Shown in pieces: positions 9,551 through 19,638 of a DNA stretch of 64,000 nucleotides (positions are counted from its first letter, which is position 1; each line of letters opens with the position of its first letter). Origin of the DNA: Globisporangium splendens. Lineage: Eukaryota; Oomycota; Peronosporomycetes; Pythiales; Pythiaceae. The position numbers and the translations under genes were made by a program. The stretch covers positions 1-64,000 of the forward strand of contig VFIW01000062.1 in assembly GCA_006386115.1 (NCBI GenBank), in the 5' to 3' direction. The notes under the pieces are model-generated. The model made no database searches. It was not told the DNA's origin and saw only the letters and a program-made list of their open reading frames with translations.

Positions 9551-10694
9551 TCATCCCCTCCTTAAAGCCACAAGTACCTTGCGTACTTTTGCAGACCTTT
9601 CGGAGCAGTTCACTTTCCAATTGGCAATGAAGTGACCAAGTGACCAAGTGAACCGTGAAGAACGTCCGTCGTCCAAGCGACAGCGGACAGCTCCAGAACT
9701 CTTCGACATTTCTCCCATTCTGAAGAAGAAGGGGGATCTCGAGTTCTACAAGGAGCGGTTCTTCAGTTGGCGTCGGATCGACGATCGCGATGATCCGAAC
9801 CAGCACACTGCAGCCCAGAGAGACTCATGGCGAACATTCGTTCGTCTTGAGAACGAGAACAAGATGGAGCGTCTTCTTCGTCGTGGCAATGCTCGTGCCC
9901 AAAGAAGAACTCCCGCTGACGACAGAGCGAACCGTAGCTCTGGTCGTCGTAGTGTCGCCCCTGGCGACGCTACAAGCAGTTCTCATAGCTGCAGACCACG
10001 TCGGGGACATCAGACTCCAATGTCTGACGAGGCTCCCACGTGTCCAAGCTCGGTGGATATCCACGCCACCGAACTCTGTAGAAGCGTTGATGGTTCAACT
10101 GCTTCTTTCCTCGACGATGAGTCGGTCGATCCTCGTGATCAACAATCGACTCAACCACCCAGCGATGCTCTCCCTGAGAGTCTAATAACGGGGGTGGGGC
10201 TGAACGAGAAAACGATTGAGCGACTCTGGAAGTGGAAGAGTGCTCATCGTGGGCAAATTGAGGCTTTGCAGCAGCGTTGTTCGACACTTGAGGAACGCTG
10301 CGAGAGTCTCGAGAACCTTGTCGCCGATCACGAGTCGAAGATCGATGTCCTGACAGAAGGTTGTGCCCAGTGTTCGGCTTTGGAGTCCCGTTTCGAGGAA
10401 CGGTTCCAACAGGTTCAGGACGAACTTGTTCGACTCCGGAAGAACGAGAAGTCTCGTGAGTTGGCTCACGATCGCCTTTTGCGCTCTGTGGAAGAGGCAG
10501 GTTCGGCTTTTGAGGTACTTCGTGGTGAGTACCATTCTCGTCTTCAAGCGCTGGAGTCGGTGAAGGACCAGTCCTTCGACGTCCTGCAACTCTTGTACGC
10601 CGAGAAGAATCTCCAGAGCGACGAGCTGTTTGCTCTTCGCAATCAAGTGGAGAAGCTTCAAGATCAGCTCGATCGTTTGCGGAAGATCTCGTAG
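9528..10694 (+). CDS. Antisense coiled-coil ORF of family A, copy 2
   Basis: This is the second copy of the antisense ORF, here on the plus strand because the element is reversed. An ATG at 9528 lies inside the LTR; one TGA at 9633-9635 (CGA in the other copy) interrupts codon 36, and the frame is then open to TAG at 10692-10694. The C-terminus is intact and ends in a clear coiled coil (FALRNQVEKLQDQLDRLRKI), unlike the deleted copy 1. The stretch between the sense chromodomain stop and the polypurine tract is 419 bases in both copies, with no net indel. Because of the TGA this copy would need a downstream start. It is unrecognised by family; expression is unknown. Confidence 0.55.
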
Positions 10695-11152
10695 GATCCG
10701 CAGATCCGCTTGGAAGGTAAGGCTTTAGTCTACCTACGTAGAACGTAGGGTGTAGTCGCATGCGTTTAGGAACGACAAGTGCGTAGGCATCACCATTGCA
10801 TTTCACTACCTTGAACGGTCCGATGAACCTTGGCAGAAGCTTCGAGCTTCCCAAGTTGGACACTGCATGTTCAGGCAGGTTCGCCGTGCTAAGTAATACA
10901 AGATCATTGATCTTATACACTTGCTTGTTCTTCCTTCCGCTCTTGTCTGCTTGCTCCTTTTGCAGATCCTGAGCCTTCGCGATTGCGTCTCGAACAAACC
11001 TCACAACGGCTTGTCTCCTCACAATAAAGCCATCGACTTGCTGCTCTTCACGACTAGTGATGTCGTCGAGGGGTTTCATCGAGTCAAAGTTGGCTTTCAA
11101 CTCTTCAACAACGTTCAGGTTCGACTGTGGCTCCTCAGCCATAGTCCCTCCC
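9551..11152 (-). mobile_element. Truncated 3-prime part of a reverse family A element
   Basis: Holds the polypurine tract, an untranslated 3-prime region, the chromodomain and the integrase tail. It is cut at about 11152, in the spacer between integrase core and tail, where a divergent LTR begins. The LTR at 8915-9550 would be its 3-prime LTR. Confidence 0.8.
9970..11142 (-). pseudogene. Integrase C-terminus with chromodomain (fragment)
   Basis: One open frame of 390 codons. It begins in the integrase tail (LNVVEELKANFDSM...), then has the GPY/F module RFIGPFKVV, a Pro/Ser/Arg-rich linker of about 170 residues, and the chromodomain (RWVVESIVDHED ... FYRVRWRGYPPSLDTWEP), ending at ENCL. The catalytic core is missing, so the ATG at 11142 is not a real gene start. 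It shows the undamaged arrangement that the forward copy lost through its 16-base deletion. The linker is the region read on the other strand as coiled coil, and its odd composition suits a strand constrained by its complement. Confidence 0.8.
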
Positions 11153-11599
11153 TGAAATGGTCCTTGCTGCCATTACATGCAAGGTGGCTCTTGTGTGTGT
11201 CACACGCCACCTGATGCGCGCATTGTGGGTGCAAAGATATTGGGTGAAACACGTAAAAGTGATCCCCACGTGCGCAGATGACGTCATCGTCTGACGCTAG
11301 AGCTATTTGTGTCTGAGTTGAGTGTTGGTCGCCCGCAATCATTGGGGTTCGGCGTGATTACGCACAACAGCACTCTAGACGTAAAGACAATGGTTCCTGA
11401 TTGGAATCCAGTTGGTGACGACGGCGACGTGTGTAACGATTTGGGGTATTCTTGAACGCTGATTGGCTGAAAGTCGGAAAGTCGGAACTGGATCGGTCGA
11501 AAGTCGGAAAGCGTTGGCGTGGACTCGGAGGAGGAGGTGGCGACTTGATGGCAAATTGGAAAGTGAATTGAATGGAGGACTTAGTTCGCTCGCACTACA
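11153..11599 (+). repeat. Divergent LTR related to family A
   Basis: Starts TGAAATGG, keeps CCATTACATGCAAGGTGG, the CACACGCCACCT block, CCCCACGTGCGCAGATGACGTCATC and GGTTCCTGATTGG in the same order as LTR A, and probably ends at CTACA near 11599. The body is otherwise diverged. No primer site or gag follows, so it is a solo LTR or a remnant of a sister family. The right boundary is approximate. It contains repeats of AAAGTCGGAAA near 11469-11510. Confidence 0.6.
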
Positions 11600-12543
11600 T
11601 CTAAGCCTCCTTGCATGCATGTCTATCCTTTTCTTCAACTGATTCGACATTTCTTCCTATCCAGGTGTTCGACCTGCAACTGTATTTTTATCTGACTAGT
11701 TACCTCTAACTGTATACTTTTGACCTACATGAAAAGGAGAGCCTGACCTCAAACTCGAGGTCAGGCGCACGTTACACATGCCTTGACGCTCCGCACGCAA
11801 GGCACGTGCGCGGTCAGGCATATGCCGATCTTACGCGCGTGTCTGGCGTGCGAGGTCAGGCACACGTGACACATCTTCTCTTTGCTGCAATACAAGGACA
11901 GCTTCTCTGAATCGCACAGTACAAATTTAGTCGCTCTGTCTGTACGTAGCGTGACAACGACAACTCCACGACTGTGTTCAACACGGGTCTGGTCAGGTCT
12001 TGGATCTGGTACACAGTCATTCTGAGCACTTAAATGCACGTATGCATCAGAATAAGCATTGTACTGAGGGCGCCTCCAACGCCACACGCTGCATGCCTTT
12101 TGAGGGAAGAAATGAATAGCGGGGTAATTCTCCCTCCGCATTCCGCCGCACGGTACAGTTTTATACTTCACGCAAAAATTGGCGTCGTCTCGCCAAAATG
12201 GCCGGATTCGGTGGACCCCGCTACAATTTTTGTGTGGTCATCTTCCTATTGCTGTGTCGTCAAAAGGTGGCTCTCCACGAATCCACTCCGAATACTCATC
12301 CAAAGAAACCATTTTCGTCTTTTGTGTGGACACTTTCAACCGTGGTGACTGGCGCTTACGCAAGAAGAGGGAAGCTATTCGTACTCGCACCCTCAGAGGT
12401 CCTATGCAAACGAAGTGGAAAGCAGCCATGGAGGTTTGATGTCACGATCCTGCTCATGTCGTTCCGTTTATCGAATGGCGGCGCGTCCACGCAAACTCGA
12501 ATGTGAAATCGTTTCCTAGTGAACAATATCCAAGCAGTTAGAA
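11600..12543. other. Unassigned stretch with a perfect hairpin
   Basis: I see no supported gene. A perfect 10-bp inverted repeat GCCTGACCTC / GAGGTCAGGC with a six-base loop lies at 11741-11766. GGTCAGGC recurs near 11811 and 11852, the first and last as part of a longer direct repeat (GAGGTCAGGC-CACGT-ACACAT) about 93 bases apart. This could be the edge of a small non-autonomous element. Confidence 0.4.
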
Positions 12544-14329
12544 TCATAACACGAACAGCCGCAAAAAATACCGCGAGGGGTGGTTCAGAATGACGTTGTG
12601 CGTACCATAATGAGCCAGCGTGAAGCCGAGCACAATAATCACCCAACCGAGCAGGATCCCCTGTAAGTAGCGCCAGTCCGTCTCCAATATAAACGCCAGC
12701 TGGTGCAGTGCAGATATTCGGAATTTCCAGCGTAACAGCGCGTGGACGTACAGCAATGACCCAAACTCCAACGCAGAGTAGATCAGGATGCTCGTGACCA
12801 CTGCGACTAGTTTCTCGCCCGTCAGCTCACTCACGGTGGGGTAGTACCGCGCATTTGGCAAGAGATGCAAAATAGTCAACGACAGCCCGTACATCAACGG
12901 CACGACCGACTCAACGCACTCGACCAGCAGCACAGCCTCACATCTTGACAGTTGTTCCAGTGTCTTCTTCATGATCACGGTGTTGTCGCTGCCCTCCCTC
13001 AATCCACTGCTCTTCTTTAGTTTGATTGACAACGAGGGTATTATGGCGCTCCCAGGATTCCTGGGTGCGAAGAGGTCACCAGAACTCGGAGACTCTTGGA
13101 TTTCGTTATTACTGATCGCTGCTGTGGCAGATGCAGAAGGCAACGGTACGACTGCATTCAGTGCAGCAATTTTCGATGACAGGTTGCTTAGAAAGCGGCG
13201 CGAAGACACCTTGTCGCTTCGAGCCTCCATCATCATCTCGGCACGACACTTCATTTGCTCGAGCTTCATGTTCTGCACGAGCGCAGATTTCTCCTTCGAC
13301 AGTCGTACATTTGTCCACGACTCAACGCGCAGCTGGTCCAAGGCAAGTTTACTTGGAGCGTCAACTAGTCCCATACCAATCGAAAGCAGACTCTTAGACT
13401 TGCCCGCCTCGTCGCGGGTGTAATCCTGGACGTCTTTCATGCGCAAAAAAACCTGCGAAGTGTCACAAAGTTTTGAACAGCATCGATCGCGATGACGCAC
13501 GTTGTCGTCCAGATCGATCCAGAGTTTTGCATGCATTTCGCTTGGAACAATGCGTTGAACAAATCCACTGTGAGGGCCAGAACAGGCACGACGTCTTCCA
13601 AGTCTGCGACAACTCGCTTCGCTAATTCCTTCAGCAGGTATTTGATCACTGGAAGCACGAACACAAACCCAAACTGGCCGGTGCCACTGAGTGTGAGGAA
13701 GATTGCATTGTACACGGGGTAGACGATGATCATTAGCAACGACAAATTCATCAAATTGCTGAATCGCTGTAGTTGAACTTTGATTTCTTGGCGCTCGTTC
13801 AGCTTTTTCTTTCCAATGACCACGAACAATGAGCCGAATAGTCCGAGCGAGAATGGTGGGTTGCACACTACCATCATGAACGGAATCGGGAACACCCAGT
13901 ATTTCGCAACGAGGATAGAGGGCACCGTGAAGCAAGTAGTACAGCAAACGGCAACGACAACGCAGTTCCACAACGTGAGACCTGCTGCAGGGACTAGCGT
14001 CTGCATTTGGCTCATCATCCCGAGTCCGAGTGTGAACGTGCCCAACACCACACGAATTCAAAAGGATGTGTTCTTGTCCCAGCCTGAAACGGGTCTTGAA
14101 GTGGCAGCGCGTCCAGGAGCACGATCGTCGTTAGCGACGGTACAATGAATAGCGCGGACACCAATAGGGCACGAGAAAGCGACGTTTGCTCGCAGTACTC
14201 GCTCAGCGCGCACATGCGCTCCACCGAATAGTGGCCATGATAACCCGCGCGAAGTCGCATCCGCACTTTGGACAGGCATTCGAGGCAACCCATGGTGAGC
14301 GATGCTGAGAGAACAAGCCAAAATGGCAC
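12544..14329 (-). pseudogene. Oomycete multipass membrane protein, broken copy
   Basis: Reading from ATG 14329, the N-terminus (MPFWLVLSAS...) includes the family-like YSVERMCALSEYCEQTSL and a first membrane helix ending PLQDP. The frame then shifts by one base near 14090, meets TGA at 14058-14060 in the next block, continues through several helices (GTFTLGLGMM, CVVVAVCCTTCF, IIVYPVYNAIFLTLSG), and shifts again in a run of seven T near 13447. A charged cytosolic segment (13430-12970) and three more helices follow (LVECVESVVPLMYG, IYSALEFGSLLYVH, LLGWVIIVLGFTLAHYG). I recall such proteins as a large, uncharacterised oomycete family of about 600 residues; no transport substrate is known to me. 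Three lesions make it a pseudogene unless they are base-calling errors. Confidence 0.7.
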
Positions 14330-14782
14330 TCACCGCTGGTAGGATCAGCAGGGCTTATTTTCGGTTTCGTGTTGTGTGATGTGCTTACATTCTGGGTGCG
14401 CGCAGCTGGGAGAGATCTATCGGGAGAGATCGATCGGACACTATTTAGATGTGGGCATACCTTCTTATCTCAATATTCAACCCAGAGATGTGAGCACATC
14501 GAATCTACCAAGGTGTTAGCATAAGGGACAAACCAAAGGTGCTCAATTTAATCGCATGCATATGCTGTACGACGAACCAAGAAGGCTGGTATCCATCGAT
14601 TCATCTCCTAAAGTATGGAAACACTGAACCCTGAGCTCGGCCTGCTTCTTTCACTGCAGCTTGCCCTTCTCATGTGGATGTGGCGTTTGCTTTGTGAACC
14701 AATTGGGACTGAAAAGTAAAGTCGGATCCTAATGCCAAGCAAAATCACAACTGCGAGAAAAAGAACAAGGCAAACGAATTGG

Positions 14783-16082
14783 TCAAAAGTGCCAAGAGAG
14801 TACGTACGCACCGTAATGCAGCACGGCAGTAGCACCGAGGATGATGATCCATGATGTCATTAAGCCTTGAGGTACACGAAGTGCTTTTCCAGGACAAAGC
14901 CGATCTGGAAAAACGCCGTGATACCGAATTTGCGTCAGACGATTCTGTGCATGTAGAGCAGTGATCCAAATTCCAAGAGCGCATAGATCAAGATGTTGGT
15001 GACGATTTGGCGGAGGTGATCGGCCGAGAGGCGGTTGATCTCGAGATAGAGATCAACCGACCATTCGGCAAATGGAACAAGCCAAGCAGGAAGATTGCGT
15101 AGGAGAACGGACTGCACATTCCACAAACTCAATGAGAAGTAGAATCTCGCATTCCTCTACGAATGCGAGGCTTTTTCTCAGTTGCTCGACTTGCTCTCTT
15201 CCCGCTAACTCGAGTTGCTTTCCGTGCCTTCTCCCATTTCGAGTGGGGGTGCCTCGTCCAATGGCTGACAGCAACTCGAAATCAGTTGGGCTCGCCGGAT
15301 CGTCTTCGATATTATCGGTGGACGTAGCAATGCGGTTTGACACGCTTTGTTTTGGTCTTGACGTCTATTTGTGTGAAATTCCTGAACTAGACCCGGCATT
15401 GTGCTCGCTATCATGAGAGGCTAGACCATGCGAGCAAATTCGCCTCATTGAATCGATCAAGTGTTCGCCACTGGGTGCAAGCTCATGATCAGGCGCACTT
15501 TGGCACGCACATGCATTGCTGCTTGACGTTGCAGGTGAGCAATTGCGACAACACTTTCCACTATGTCGATGGCGATAAGTCCAACTCCGGTCCAAAGAGA
15601 GGTCGCATCTTTGCCAGGTAAATCGCTTCGAATATGTCCACGCTCAGCAAGAATACCGGCACCATCTCGCAAGGACTAGTAGCCACTCGCAAGATACGTT
15701 TCGCCGTCACATGCTTGAGCACAGGAAGCAAGACCATAAACGCCAGTTGGTGCATCCCGGAGAGTCGAAGGGAGATTGCGTTGTAGGTCGGGTAAACGAT
15801 GACTATCCCAGTCTGAGTGCTAAACACGTTGGCGAACCTTACAAGCTTCGGCTTCAACTCGGGGTAAAAGCCGAATCTCTTTCTGACGACTGCTGACAGA
15901 GCAAGCAGAACCAGAACGAGCGACCACAGTGGAAGCCCGAGGACGACCAACCACGACACAGGAAACACCCCGTGTTCGGCGAGCACGACCAACGTACCGA
16001 CAAATCCCAAAGGAGACACGATCACAAGCACAAGTATTTTGCCTCCATGGAGTTCTGCTCCGGGTACAGTATCTCCTAGCAC
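14783..16082 (-). pseudogene. Second multipass membrane protein copy, heavily broken
   Basis: Paralog of the gene at 12544-14329, same strand, 450 bases upstream of its start. It begins at MLGDTVPGAELHG, lacking the family's N-terminal helix, and keeps the signature IVYPTYNAISLRLSG and a matching VPVFLLSVDIFEA. Later parts are scattered over other frames: WTGVGLIAIDIVESVVAI near 15570, EECEILLLIEFVECAV near 15160, TNILIYALLEFGSLLYMH near 14960, GITAFFQIGFVLEK near 14900 and SWIIILGATAVLHYG near 14830. At least four frameshifts or stops separate them. It is a dead copy that preserves the gene's order of segments. Confidence 0.7.
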
Positions 16083-17799
16083 GGCAGCGCATGGATATGT
16101 TAGTTCGCCCCGCGTGACGTAATATGCACCACCATTAACACTAAAATTGACCGAGGGTGCTGGCTATCTTTCTTGTTCACATCTGTCTGCTGCAGCCTCG
16201 CACTCTGTTTTCACTCGCAGCGTACAGTATGGCGTTTTTCATGGGAAAGTGACCGCGATCCAAAGCGAAAGGTGAGCTCTGTCGTTCCATCCTCAAAAGA
16301 AAATCAGACAGGCACAGATTGAATGGAAAGAGATTAAAACCGATTTGAAGTGACCAGAGGTCATGATGCCGCGGGGTACCCCACCTAATAATAAACAAAA
16401 ATATTGGCCGAAGAAGGGCAAGGTGAAGAAAGGTGGTTGCGGTCAGTGTCAACTAGAACAGCTGCAATGGGCAATGGCTGTAGCAAGTAACGTCATCTGA
16501 GAAGCAAATGAGCGTCCTTTCTAGCATTTGAGCTGGTGCAACTGCGCGGCGGTGTGCTCAGCAGCCGGCCATTTCCTTCAGGATCAAAGTGAGCAACTGA
16601 GTTGTGGCAGTAGCCCAGTTTTGCCTCTCGAGACACACGCCCCACACCCACACGCGCACGCGCTGGATATCCACAATAATGCTCTGATTTTCCATAGAAC
16701 TGCGCCTGCTGAGAGAGGATCCGAGTGAAAGGATGAGACGGAGAGACAATTCTGAAGCGAGAGAGCTCCAGCCGAGTGCGACACGCAAAGTTCAACGAGG
16801 AGCTCCGTTAGGTCACGAAAGTGCACCCATGCACGCACACACGCAACAAAGATACTTTGGTCGGTCGAACAGACGTCTCTGATGCCAGTGTCCATTGCTC
16901 TTCTTCTTCTTCTGGCACACTAGCAGAAGTATACTCTGCTTCCATTGTGTTCGGGTACATTCCATTGCTGCGGACTAAACATTCTCGTACACTTGTGTAT
17001 ACTGTTAAACACCGTCAGAAACCTTTCTTTTTCGCAGAGACTGACTGAACTGAACACATGGCGTTCAGAACATCTCATTAATTTAGACGGCTGGACATCC
17101 GCCTAATGAAAAGCCACGACCCGTGACGTTCACTGTATGTTCGCAGTGAGGAAAGGAAGACGAGGGGAGGGTATCAACCTTCACCGGGAACTTCGCGAGT
17201 GCGTCCTCATCCCCGATCGTGGCGCAAAAGCTGATTAAATGTGCCTGCTTCTGTCATCCCTGGTGATGAGCAGTTCAGATTTCCAAACGCACAAAAAGAT
17301 GCATCGATTCAATTTGTAGATTTAGCAATTATTAATTGAAAGAATCATTTCAGTGCGTGCTCCGTTGACTTGTCATTGCCCAGCTGCGTTTCTTCCCTCC
17401 TTGTTCTGAGCAGAAGTGCCTCTTACCTGTCTTTACGGAACTCTCGGTTCTAATTCATTCCCTCTCTCAACAGGTTCCCGCCTACGACAGGTCGGATTCG
17501 TCAACAGAGTTCGTTCTCCTCATGTCACTAAACTGGTCCTGCCGTCGCGGTTCGGGTATGAGCCGGGAGAACCACTCTCAGCTCTGTATAAAGGGTTGCT
17601 GGCACTCAAAGTCAGTATTAATAAGGGGTGACGTGGCGAAAGGGACTGCGGCTGGAGCGAGGGAGGAGCCCGATTGTCGCAGCGCTCACTCAGCTCAGCA
17701 AACGAACTCGGCGCTGTCAGCACGTCAAACAGCCCGCAAGCACAACCCGAACAGCGCAACAGCCCGCACGCGGCCCGCCATCCCGATCAGCGCGACCGC
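16083..17799. other. Intergenic region upstream of the zinc-cassette gene
   Basis: No supported gene. Short ORFs on both strands have no recognisable domains and unlikely composition. The last few hundred bases are presumably the promoter and leader of the gene at 17800. Confidence 0.5.
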
Positions 17800-19638
17800 A
17801 TGGAGTCCCAGCACAGCGGGCGCCGCGCCAGCACGGCGGAGCACACGCGCCGCCACCTCTACGGAGACAGCGCCGCGCAGCAGCAGGCGGATGCGCAGGC
17901 GGCGCTGCTGCTGCGCCATCGGCTCTTCCCGCGCGCCATGGCCTGGACAGTCCAGCAGCACCAGAGCGCCAGCGACCAGCAAGACCAGCAGCAACTCAAG
18001 TACAACAACCACGATATCGGCTTGCATCGCCGCCAGCAAGAAACGCCGAACGAGTGGCAGCACGCAAAGCCCCGGCCGTCGCTCGTGCGTACCACCAGCA
18101 CCGCCAGTGTCAGCAGCGTCAACAGCGTCAGCAGTGCCGACAGCAGTACGTTCCCCAACGCCAGCAGCAGCCACTACAATCACAGCAATGGTGGCGTCTA
18201 TGCGCCAAAGCACAAGAAGCACCACGAGGACGTGACCACGTCGTTCATGGACCAGCTCCACGCAGTCAACCTGAACGACCACCAGCAGTGTGCGTCCTCG
18301 CCTCCGATGTCCGAGGTACCCGCAAAGGCCGTCCACGAAGCCATGAACTTTGCGCGCTCATTCCCGCTGCTGCACGCGACAGAGAAGAACCATCAGCAAC
18401 GACGGCAGCGCGAGCTTAACCAAGGAACCCAGAATGCGTTCATTTCAGGCTCGCTGCCGACCCAGGATGCGCGCGAGAAGCTCTTCCGCACCATGGGCAA
18501 GTGGCTCGACGGGACTGGCAGCGGCAACAACACGGCAAATAACAGTCGCAGCTCCATCGCGAGCAGCACGGGCTCCACCACAGGCGCCTCGGAAGACGGC
18601 TTCTTACAGCACATCCCACGGAAACACACGAACGACCTAGAAAGCCTCCCGCCCCCACCGATCCACGTCACTATCTCTATGACGTCCTCGCTCCCATCGT
18701 CTTCTTTGGCTGAAAATGGTCACGTTCACACGACCTCACCCGTCCAGGCAAACGCGTACACCGCGACACTACCACCCAGAGTCCACGTGCAAGACCCCAT
18801 CTTTGACGCCCCCAAGCCAGCATCGTACATGGGCATCCCGCATGCCGTGCTTTTCGGCACCACAAACAGCAATGCCTCCAGTCCAAGTAACTCGGTCTCA
18901 GGGCGGTCGGTGTCATCGGAATCGCGTCTTCGCTCGCCGCCTTCAAATCCTGCTTCGTCCACGTCACACAGCAAGAAACGACAACGAAACACTCCAGCAC
19001 CATCGCTCGCCAAGGCGCTGCTCACTGGTTGCGGAGCCAAGCGCTGCTCCGTGGACGATTGTGGGAAGATCGCCGTGAGCAAGGGGCTGTGTAGAGGTCA
19101 TGGCGGTGGGCGACGGTGTCAGTTCACAGGGTGCACGAAATGCGCGCAGAGCAGAAGTCCATACTGCTGGGCTCACGGTGGAGGCAAGCGCTGTGAGGCG
19201 CCAAATTGCCGGCGCAGCCGCAAAACCAAGCATTTCTGCGTCGATCATGTTGACATGGAACCCACGATGGCGACGCCACAGACGAAAAACGCTGCCGAAT
19301 CGGATGAAAGTATGGATGGACGTCCGTCCACAGTAGCTTCTGAGATGGATCTCGCGCTCACTTCTTCAACTACGACTACTACAAGTACGACTTTCGTGAA
19401 GTTCTCTGCTTCAACGGACTTACAGCAAACCACCCCCAGTGAGCCAGTGTCTGCCGCTGCGAGACTCGCGCTGTCGCTCCCAAGCCTCAACGATGCCCTG
19501 AAGCGCTCGTTCCCAGCACCTGGCGCGGTTCCAGCATCTTCGTCCTCATCCAGCACCTTTCGCGGTGTGCAACAGCAAGAGCGTGTGTACGAACAGGCGC
19601 AATCGTTTTCGTTCGACCTCCCGAAGCCGTCTCAATGA
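17800..19638 (+). CDS. WRKY19-like zinc-cassette protein
   Basis: 612 residues, starting at ATG 17800 (the frame is open further upstream but has no earlier ATG). Residues 1-400 are low-complexity, rich in Gln, Ser, Asn and His, and probably disordered. About residues 413-485 hold three consecutive Cys/His units, each C-x4-C ... C-x2-H, joined by HGGG(R/K)RC linkers (RGHGGGRRCQFTGC, CWAHGGGKRCE). This cassette is shared by the oomycete proteins usually annotated as WRKY transcription factor 19-like, although no true WRKY domain is visible. The tail is Ser/Thr-rich. A nuclear regulatory or nucleic-acid-binding role is inferred. The GC-rich CAG/CAC codon runs come from the Gln/Ser tract. A paralog faces it at 21279-22427. 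Confidence 0.8.
   Translation: MESQHSGRRASTAEHTRRHLYGDSAAQQQADAQAALLLRHRLFPRAMAWTVQQHQSASDQQDQQQLKYNNHDIGLHRRQQETPNEWQHAKPRPSLVRTTSTASVSSVNSVSSADSSTFPNASSSHYNHSNGGVYAPKHKKHHEDVTTSFMDQLHAVNLNDHQQCASSPPMSEVPAKAVHEAMNFARSFPLLHATEKNHQQRRQRELNQGTQNAFISGSLPTQDAREKLFRTMGKWLDGTGSGNNTANNSRSSIASSTGSTTGASEDGFLQHIPRKHTNDLESLPPPPIHVTISMTSSLPSSSLAENGHVHTTSPVQANAYTATLPPRVHVQDPIFDAPKPASYMGIPHAVLFGTTNSNASSPSNSVSGRSVSSESRLRSPPSNPASSTSHSKKRQRNTPAPSLAKALLTGCGAKRCSVDDCGKIAVSKGLCRGHGGGRRCQFTGCTKCAQSRSPYCWAHGGGKRCEAPNCRRSRKTKHFCVDHVDMEPTMATPQTKNAAESDESMDGRPSTVASEMDLALTSSTTTTTSTTFVKFSASTDLQQTTPSEPVSAAARLALSLPSLNDALKRSFPAPGAVPASSSSSSTFRGVQQQERVYEQAQSFSFDLPKPSQ

Noticed and set aside
13430..14061. First half of a 505-codon ORF beginning at 14061
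   Set aside because: This part is out of frame with the membrane protein; the helices are in the neighbouring frame. Only the part below about 13440 is real.
16493..17048. Several 75-103 codon ORFs in the 16-17 kb spacer
   Set aside because: They overlap on both strands with unlikely composition and no motif.
17725..18419. Long ORFs in other frames over the first zinc-cassette gene
   Set aside because: CAG/CAC-rich repeats give open frames in several registers; only the 17800 frame contains the Cys/His cassette.
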